Positions 6,030-6,400 of a stretch of DNA of 6,400 nt are shown here, piece after piece. This DNA is from JBBRFH01 sp038224615 (GTDB taxonomy: Bacteria > Planctomycetota > Phycisphaerae > Tepidisphaerales > Tepidisphaeraceae), in assembly GCA_038224615.1 (NCBI GenBank), contig JBBRFH010000208.1:1-6400 (forward strand), read 5' to 3'. The position numbers were made by a program, and so were the translations under genes. The notes beneath the pieces were generated by a model that searched no databases, was not told where the DNA came from, and was given only the letters and a program-made list of their open reading frames with translations. Position 1 is the stretch's first letter. Each line of letters opens with the position of its first letter.

Positions 6030-6051
6030 CACTGACAGGCTCCTGTCAGTG
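6030..6051. promoter_or_regulatory. perfect palindrome, possible operator of the decayed WYL regulator
   Basis: CACTGACAGG (6030-6039) and CCTGTCAGTG (6042-6051) are exact reverse complements separated by CT. The site lies 83 bases upstream of the regulator's GTG start, on its promoter side. Read on the - strand, one arm contains CTGACA, 5 of 6 to a -35 box, but the nearest -10-like TAGATT is 21 bases away, so the promoter is uncertain. A perfect two-fold site of this size fits a dimeric repressor that controls its own gene. It could also be a short transposon end or an RNA hairpin. No second copy is visible in the window. Confidence 0.5.
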
Positions 6052-6091
6052 GGCCGCGGCATGATCTGCGTCGGCTTGTGCTTAAAAGGAG

Positions 6092-6106
6092 CGTGTCCGC
6101 CACACG
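6092..6106. repeat. short inverted repeat beside the IS66 gene end
   Basis: CGTGT (6092-6096) and ACACG (6102-6106) surround CCGCC, just outside the transposase stop at 6109. It may belong to the end region of the insertion sequence or act as a small terminator for it. The true terminal inverted repeat cannot be fixed because the other end of the element is outside the window. Confidence 0.2.
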
Positions 6107-6108
6107 AA

Positions 6109-6400
6109 CTACACCCCGCGCATCGGCGGTTGCCATTGGTTTGGCAGCCACTTGTCGAGTTGGCTCACCGGGGTGGTCGGTAGATTCGTCAGCAGTTGTG
6201 TGAAGTAAACCTGCGGGTCGATGCCGTGCCGGCGGCAGGTGCTGGTGAAGCTGCTGAGGATCGCGGCGGTTTCTCCGCCGCGGGCGTTGCCGACGAACAG
6301 GCTGTTCTTTCGGTTCAGCGCGATCCGCTTCATCTCCTGCTCCGCGACGTTGTTGTGGATGGCGACGGCCCCGTCGGTCAGGAATACCGTCAGCGGCTTC
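6109..6400 (-). CDS. IS66-family transposase (TnpC type), C-terminal part only
   Basis: The last 96 residues of a - strand gene that continues beyond the window. The segment KPLTVFLTDGAVAIHNNVAE holds the conserved N-N-x-x-E, whose Glu is the third acid of the DDE active site. Then follow MKRIALNRKNSLFVGNARGGETAAIL and the short IS66 C-terminal region HGIDPQVYFTQLLTNLPTTP ... LDKWLPNQW, with the TAG stop at 6109-6111. The C-terminus of IS66 transposases is typically 'RPIALGRKNWLFAGS-GG--AA', so the family call is secure. A downstream ATG at 6333 exists but lies inside this domain and is not the real start. Nothing in the visible part is broken, so the element may be intact to the right. Confidence 0.92.
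   Translation of the reverse strand, partial: KPLTVFLTDGAVAIHNNVAEQEMKRIALNRKNSLFVGNARGGETAAILSSFTSTCRRHGIDPQVYFTQLLTNLPTTPVSQLDKWLPNQWQPPMRGV

Larger units (their letters stand above)
6061..6400 (-). mobile_element. IS66-family insertion sequence, one end; exact border not determined
   Basis: The transposase C-terminus shows that one end of an IS66 element lies between the palindrome (6030-6051) and the stop at 6109. I cannot place the terminal repeat or the expected 8-base target duplication because the other end is missing, so the left border given here is approximate. Its position next to two gene remnants fits a region that has collected insertions and deletions. Confidence 0.55.

Noticed and set aside
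5920..6183. + strand open frame of 87 codons over the palindrome and the IS66 end
   Set aside because: It crosses the regulator promoter region and the transposase C-terminus on the opposite strand, and no part of it resembles a known protein.
1..6400. CRISPR array, tRNA or rRNA genes
   Set aside because: No regularly spaced repeats, no cloverleaf-like segment with a conserved TTCGA arm, and no rRNA-like stretch was seen on either strand.

Overview
The window looks like a piece of a Planctomycetota chromosome, most likely from the Phycisphaerae or a relative. I base this on the combination of a PEP-CTERM protein tail, a planctomycete-style prepilin-like secreted protein, a secreted squalene-cyclase-like toroid protein carrying DUF4159, a right-handed beta-helix glycosidase, and remnants of a YafY/WYL-type regulator. 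The sequence is GC-rich, and most genes have weak or no Shine-Dalgarno sites, which also fits. The assignment rests on recognised protein families, not on a marker gene.

Layout. Positions 1-102 hold the C-terminal tail of a PEP-CTERM (exosortase-sorted) protein. Positions 103-228 are an intergenic leader with a good sigma70-like promoter (155-183) and a hairpin that pairs TCCTCC with the Shine-Dalgarno of the next gene. Then come three + strand genes: a prepilin-type N-terminal methylation protein (229-1131), a small single-pass membrane protein of a planctomycete family of unknown function (1145-1660), and a 727-residue exported toroid-DUF4159 protein (1742-3925). After a 172-base gap with its own Shine-Dalgarno lies an exported GH28-like beta-helix glycosidase (4098-5591).

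From 5592 to the end the DNA is accessory and decayed. On the - strand there is the helix-turn-helix part of a YafY/WYL regulator, broken by a frameshift. It is joined directly to what looks like a scrap of a tyrosine recombinase. Upstream of the dead regulator sits a perfect 10+10 base palindrome that may be its operator. The window ends inside the C-terminus of an IS66-family transposase.

How it fits together. All four main products are exported or membrane-anchored, so the + strand block is a cell-surface and secretion module next to a polysaccharide-degrading enzyme. The most unusual point is the end of the small membrane protein. Its stop is CCC-TGA, and a +1 slip there opens a 30-residue tail with a plausible family-like ending, whose stop overlaps the start codon of the toroid-DUF4159 gene. 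That could be a frameshift mutation, an assembly error, or a recoding and coupling device. I see no CRISPR array, tRNA or rRNA.
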